DNA of 7,831 nucleotides from an uncultured Collinsella sp. (GTDB taxonomy: Bacteria; Actinomycetota; Coriobacteriia; Coriobacteriales; Coriobacteriaceae): positions 1-7,831 of the forward strand of contig CAUGJN010000086.1 in the NCBI GenBank assembly GCA_959599635.1. Direction: 5' to 3'. Below the pieces are notes generated by a model. That model was not told the DNA's origin. It saw nothing but the letters and a program-made list of their open reading frames with translations, and ran no database searches. Of the stretch, positions 5,514 through 7,831 are shown in pieces (positions within the stretch are counted from its first letter, which is position 1; each line of letters starts with the position of its first letter). A program made the position numbers and the translations under genes.

Positions 5514-6092
5514 ATGCCTGAACGCTTGGTTTCGACGACATGCTTGGGAAATCTCAACGATCCGTCCTATGAACTCCTGCTTCGCCGGAAGTTGGGCGGC
5601 GTCTTTGAAGTTGACGAGCTACTGTTCGATTGGGACCGGGCTGATGTATGCGCGTTTGCGGGCGTGACGGAGCTGGGGCGCACGATCGATGTTCGGCTGG
5701 ATGCTGCCGACGGCGGTCGTCTTGCCGATGGCGACGTGCTCGCCATCGACCGTTCGGGCATGGTGCCCGTGGCGGTTGTCGTGCGCCTGCGCAGCGCCGA
5801 GGTTTATTTGGTCGAAGTCGACCGCACGGATCCGATTGCGCTCGCGCATGCGTGCTGGGAGATCGGCAATATGCACGCGCCGCTTTTCCGAGGCGATTCG
5901 GACGAGCATACCGTGCGCATGTATACGCCGGTGCAGCCTGTTTTGGGCCGCATGCTCCGGGGCGTCGAGGGTGTTCGGCTCTCGGTGGTTACCCGTGAAC
6001 TCGATGCGGACCGGCGCTTTGCATCGAGTACGGCGGAGGTCGTCGTGAGCATAGCTCCCGACTTTGCCATCGTAAAAAAGACGCGCGGCTAA
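5514..6092 (+). CDS. ureE: UreE-like metallochaperone
   Basis: UreE proteins bind nickel and deliver it to the urease assembly complex. This 192-residue protein shows both UreE domains. The N-terminal domain, about 45-100, has ELGRTIDVRL and RLADGDVLAIDRSG. The metal-binding domain, about 100-170, has VDRTDPIALAHACWEIGN and VQPVLGRMLRGVEGVRLSVV. The pattern GNMH (118-121) matches the GNRH-type motif whose histidine (His121 here) binds nickel at the dimer interface. The C-terminus (APDFAIVKKTRG) has no His-rich tail, like the shorter UreE proteins. The ATG begins 3 bases after the slyD-like stop, with GAGG (5502-5505) inside that gene, so the two are cotranscribed and probably coupled. No urease structural gene or other ure gene is in the window. 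Similarity is recognised from motifs; binding of nickel in this organism is inference. Confidence 0.78.
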   Translation: MPERLVSTTCLGNLNDPSYELLLRRKLGGVFEVDELLFDWDRADVCAFAGVTELGRTIDVRLDAADGGRLADGDVLAIDRSGMVPVAVVVRLRSAEVYLVEVDRTDPIALAHACWEIGNMHAPLFRGDSDEHTVRMYTPVQPVLGRMLRGVEGVRLSVVTRELDADRRFASSTAEVVVSIAPDFAIVKKTRG

Positions 6093-6104
6093 GTGCGCGT
6101 ATGC

Positions 6105-6147
6105 GCAAGACGGGCTTTGAGGGGCGACCAATCAAAGTCCGTCTTGC
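6105..6147 (+). terminator. 16-bp hairpin after the slyD-ureE operon, possible terminator
   Basis: Bases 6105-6120 pair with 6132-6147 around an 11-base loop. The only non-Watson-Crick pair is G6114 with T6138, a G-U wobble in the + strand RNA. It starts 13 bases after the ureE stop. The bases that follow (TGTTGATAAG) are only mildly T-rich, so a Rho-independent terminator is possible but not classical. It may also serve as a 3' stabiliser or as the leader of the next gene. Confidence 0.5.
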
Positions 6148-6176
6148 TGTTGATAAGAGGCTTTGGGGGAAAGCAT

Positions 6177-6974
6177 ATGGGTCTTGAGGGAATCAAGCTG
6201 ATTGCATGCGATTTGGACGGCACGTTGCTGCATCCGGGGGAGCGCGAGCCGCGTTCCGAGGCCTTTGAGCTTATCGATGAGCTGCATCGTCGCGGTATCG
6301 TGTTTATGCCGGCGAGCGGCCGTCAATATGCGAGCTTGCGCTACCTGTTTGCCCCGGTGGCCGATGAGCTCGCCTACGTATGCGAAAACGGAGCCCTGGT
6401 GATGAGCGAGGGGCGTGCCGTTGTCAAGCGTTCCATGGAGCGTTGCCTTGCTATGGATATCGCGAATGCCGTGGTTGCGTATCCCCATGCCGACGTGACC
6501 CTTTCGTGTGAGGGGCGCCTCTACACCATGAGCGGCAACGACGCGTTTGTTGAACACCTGCGTTATGAGGTCCACTGCGATGTGGCGGTGGTCGACCGTC
6601 CCGAGGACATCGACGAGGACGTCATTAAGATTGCCTTCCAGACGCCCGAGGCAGAGCAGCCGGCGGCGCTGGAGTATTTCGAGCGCCACTTTAGCGACTG
6701 TGTCGACGTGATGACGTCGGGAACCGAGTGGACGGACTTTATCGGCTTTGATTCGGGTAAGGGTTCCGCGCTTGCCGATTACGGTCGTGCCCTGGGAATT
6801 TCGCCCGATGAGATGATGGCGTTTGGCGATAATGAGAACGATCGCGACATGCTCAACGTCGTGGGCCATCCCTATCTGATGGAGAGCTGTAACCCCTCTA
6901 TGCGTGGCATCAACGACCGCGTCCGCTACGTGCGCACGGTCGAAGAAGAACTGCGTCGCCTGCTCGCCGAGTAG
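6177..6974 (+). CDS. Cof-type HAD-superfamily phosphatase
   Basis: Haloacid-dehalogenase-like hydrolases of the Cof (IIB) group dephosphorylate sugar phosphates, flavin mononucleotide, pyridoxal phosphate and similar metabolites through a phospho-aspartate intermediate. The 265-residue protein has motif I CDLDGTLL with nucleophile Asp12 and acid/base Asp14, motif II Ser47 in PASGRQ, motif III Lys195 in DSGKGSAL, and motif IV GDNENDRDM (217-225) for magnesium. The central region (about 85-190) is the type IIB cap that sets specificity, so the substrate cannot be named. The ATG at 6177 has GGGGGA (6165-6170) 6 bases upstream; the frame is open back to 6093 but would run through the hairpin at 6105-6147. 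It lies on the same strand as slyD-ureE and is separated from them by that hairpin. The family call is secure, the substrate unknown. Confidence 0.93.
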   Translation: MGLEGIKLIACDLDGTLLHPGEREPRSEAFELIDELHRRGIVFMPASGRQYASLRYLFAPVADELAYVCENGALVMSEGRAVVKRSMERCLAMDIANAVVAYPHADVTLSCEGRLYTMSGNDAFVEHLRYEVHCDVAVVDRPEDIDEDVIKIAFQTPEAEQPAALEYFERHFSDCVDVMTSGTEWTDFIGFDSGKGSALADYGRALGISPDEMMAFGDNENDRDMLNVVGHPYLMESCNPSMRGINDRVRYVRTVEEELRRLLAE

Positions 6975-6977
6975 ATA

Positions 6978-7048
6978 TTTGGGACATGCCTAGAAATGTA
7001 CTGTTTGCTGTAGCGGATGGGCAAGTAGATTTGCAGGCATGTCCCAAA
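6978..7048. repeat. Hairpin filling the gap between convergent genes, possible bidirectional terminator
   Basis: Bases 6978-6991 and 7035-7048 are perfect 14-base reverse complements (TTTGGGACATGCCT / AGGCATGTCCCAAA). Pairing resumes inward (AAAT and TACT blocks against their complements near 7024-7032) with three mismatches. The element occupies nearly all of the 76 bases between the HAD phosphatase stop and the PerR-type gene stop, the usual place for a terminator shared by two convergent genes. No run of T follows either arm. Its GGGACAT core also occurs in the hairpin at 674-755. Confidence 0.7.
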
Positions 7049-7050
7049 GG

Positions 7051-7431
7051 CTACTGGCAGTCGGGGCAGAGTCCCTCAAAGATGGTGTAGTGCGAGCTGA
7101 CGCTCCATCCGATTTGTTCGGATGCCCTGGCGTCGAGCTGGGCGTCGAAGGGGAGTGGCACGTCGATGACGCGGCTGCACGAGGTGCAGATGATATGTGC
7201 GTGCGGCTCGATGGTGCGATCGAAGCGGCTGCCGCCCGGCGTCTTAATAGAGAGAATCTCCCCTGCGTCGGCTAAGAGATTGAGGTTGCGGTAGACCGTG
7301 CCGCGGCTGATCTTGTCATCCTGTTCGCGTACGGCGTTGTAGATTTCGTCGGCGGTGGGATGGTTATAGCTTTGGCGCACAGCGTCAAGAACCAGCTTTC
7401 GCTGCCTGGTATTCCTTCTTTGCACCGCCAT
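7051..7431 (-). CDS. perR: PerR-type Fur-family peroxide-sensing regulator
   Basis: This is a 126-residue Fur-family DNA-binding repressor. The N-terminal winged helix (about 1-70) has HPTADEIY and ISRGTVYRNLNLLADAGEI. All five regulatory-metal ligands of B. subtilis PerR have counterparts: His24, Asp71 (SRFD), His77 and His79 (EPHAHIICTSC) and Asp90. The aspartate at 90, where Fur proteins usually have glutamate, favours PerR over Fur. Two CxxC pairs (Cys82/85, Cys122/125) form the structural zinc site. PerR represses oxidative-stress genes until iron-catalysed histidine oxidation releases it, which suits an anaerobe. The ATG at 7431 has GAGG (7443-7440) 8 bases upstream. It is transcribed away from the acylphosphatase gene behind it, from a likely promoter of its own. 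A Fur or Zur role is less likely from the ligands, and no target genes adjoin it. Confidence 0.88.
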   Translation of the reverse strand: MAVQRRNTRQRKLVLDAVRQSYNHPTADEIYNAVREQDDKISRGTVYRNLNLLADAGEILSIKTPGGSRFDRTIEPHAHIICTSCSRVIDVPLPFDAQLDARASEQIGWSVSSHYTIFEGLCPDCQ

Positions 7432-7464
7432 GCGCCTCGCCTCTTTTCTATCAACGGTCGTAGG

Positions 7465-7496
7465 TAAATGATACCGTATTTAGCACACAATACTAA
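7465..7496 (-). promoter_or_regulatory. Promoter of the PerR-type gene with overlapping operator candidate
   Basis: On the minus strand TTAGTA (7496-7491) and TATCAT (7473-7468) are 17 bases apart, an ideal spacer. The -10 matches TATAAT at 5 of 6 positions; the -35 is weak. An AT-rich dyad, TAAAT / ATTTA with 8 bases between (7465-7482), covers the -10, where a Fur-family repressor could block its own transcription. It is a poor match to the known Per box, so autoregulation is inference. The -35 overlaps the acylphosphatase stop codon. Confidence 0.4.
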
Positions 7497-7804
7497 TAAC
7501 GAGGAATGAAACCGTCTTCATTGGCAAGTGGGGCTCGGGCCTGGGCGTCTGCGAGGCGAAAACGCGTTCCCATGCGCTCGTAGGAGGCGTGAAGCGCCTC
7601 GAGATGAGATAGGATGTTTGCCGGAGCTCCCTGTATCTCCATCTCGACTGAACCGTCTTCCATGTTACGCACCCAGCCGGTGAGGGAGCGCGCCTGTGCG
7701 AGGTTGGTGTTGGTGAAGCGGAAACCGACGCCCTGGACCTGCCCCGCCCAGCGCAGGAAATAGCGCAGGGGAGTGTCTTGAGTGGCCTCGTCACTTGCGA
7801 GCAC
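7493..7804 (-). CDS. acyP: Acylphosphatase
   Basis: Acylphosphatases are small cytosolic enzymes that hydrolyse carboxyl-phosphate bonds such as that of acetyl phosphate or 1,3-bisphosphoglycerate. The family signature is present: GQVQGVGFRFT with catalytic Arg29 and LTGWVRNMEDGSVEMEIQG with catalytic Asn47. The domain runs about residues 14-103, ending in the usual aromatic tail (GFIPRY). The listed start is a GTG at 7804, which has no clear ribosome binding site. The frame stays open to the window edge, so a start beyond 7831 is quite possible and the N-terminus is uncertain. The preceding bases encode a polar stretch (ELELRRRLT) not needed for the fold. Its stop lies inside the promoter of the PerR-type gene, on the same strand. 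The family is secure, the physiological substrate unknown. Confidence 0.9.
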   Translation of the reverse strand: MLASDEATQDTPLRYFLRWAGQVQGVGFRFTNTNLAQARSLTGWVRNMEDGSVEMEIQGAPANILSHLEALHASYERMGTRFRLADAQARAPLANEDGFIPRY

Positions 7805-7831
7805 GGTGAGCCTGCGGCGCAGCTCGAGCTC

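Overview
The window looks like a chromosomal housekeeping segment of a GC-rich, probably strictly anaerobic bacterium. The gene content (class III ribonucleotide reductase, Fur/PerR regulator, M19 dipeptidase, folate genes) and the general look of the proteins suggest an actinobacterial Coriobacteriia member, perhaps Collinsella-like. That placement is my inference, not something the sequence proves. I see no transposase, integrase, tRNA, rRNA or CRISPR array.

Layout. On the + strand come the 3' end of nrdD (anaerobic ribonucleotide reductase), a 426-base spacer with two large inverted repeats, and then nrdG (its activating enzyme). A folate/pterin cluster follows: folE (GTP cyclohydrolase I), an HD-domain phosphohydrolase-like gene 2 bases later, and folB (dihydroneopterin aldolase). 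It meets, only 6 bases apart, a convergent minus-strand pair: a YgjP-like metallopeptidase gene, with an M19 membrane-dipeptidase-type gene upstream of it. Across a 120-base divergent promoter region lies a + strand operon of a SlyD-like FKBP prolyl isomerase and a UreE-like metallochaperone, 3 bases apart. A Cof-type HAD phosphatase follows on the same strand. At the right end, minus-strand genes encode an acylphosphatase (its true start may lie beyond the edge) and a PerR-type regulator with its own promoter and a candidate operator.

How the genes work together. NrdD and NrdG form the oxygen-sensitive route to deoxynucleotides. FolE and FolB are the first and third steps of tetrahydrofolate synthesis. 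The step between them, dephosphorylation of dihydroneopterin triphosphate, has no assigned enzyme here, and the HD protein sits exactly where one would be expected. SlyD and UreE are both nickel-handling families elsewhere, yet no urease or hydrogenase genes are visible.

The most unusual non-coding feature is a set of long intergenic hairpins (357-494, 674-755, 3896-3931, 6105-6147, 6978-7048). None ends in a convincing U-tract, so they are not textbook intrinsic terminators. The first has a REPIN-like architecture: two hairpins in inverted orientation, each beginning with GTAG. The second and fifth share a GGGACAT core.
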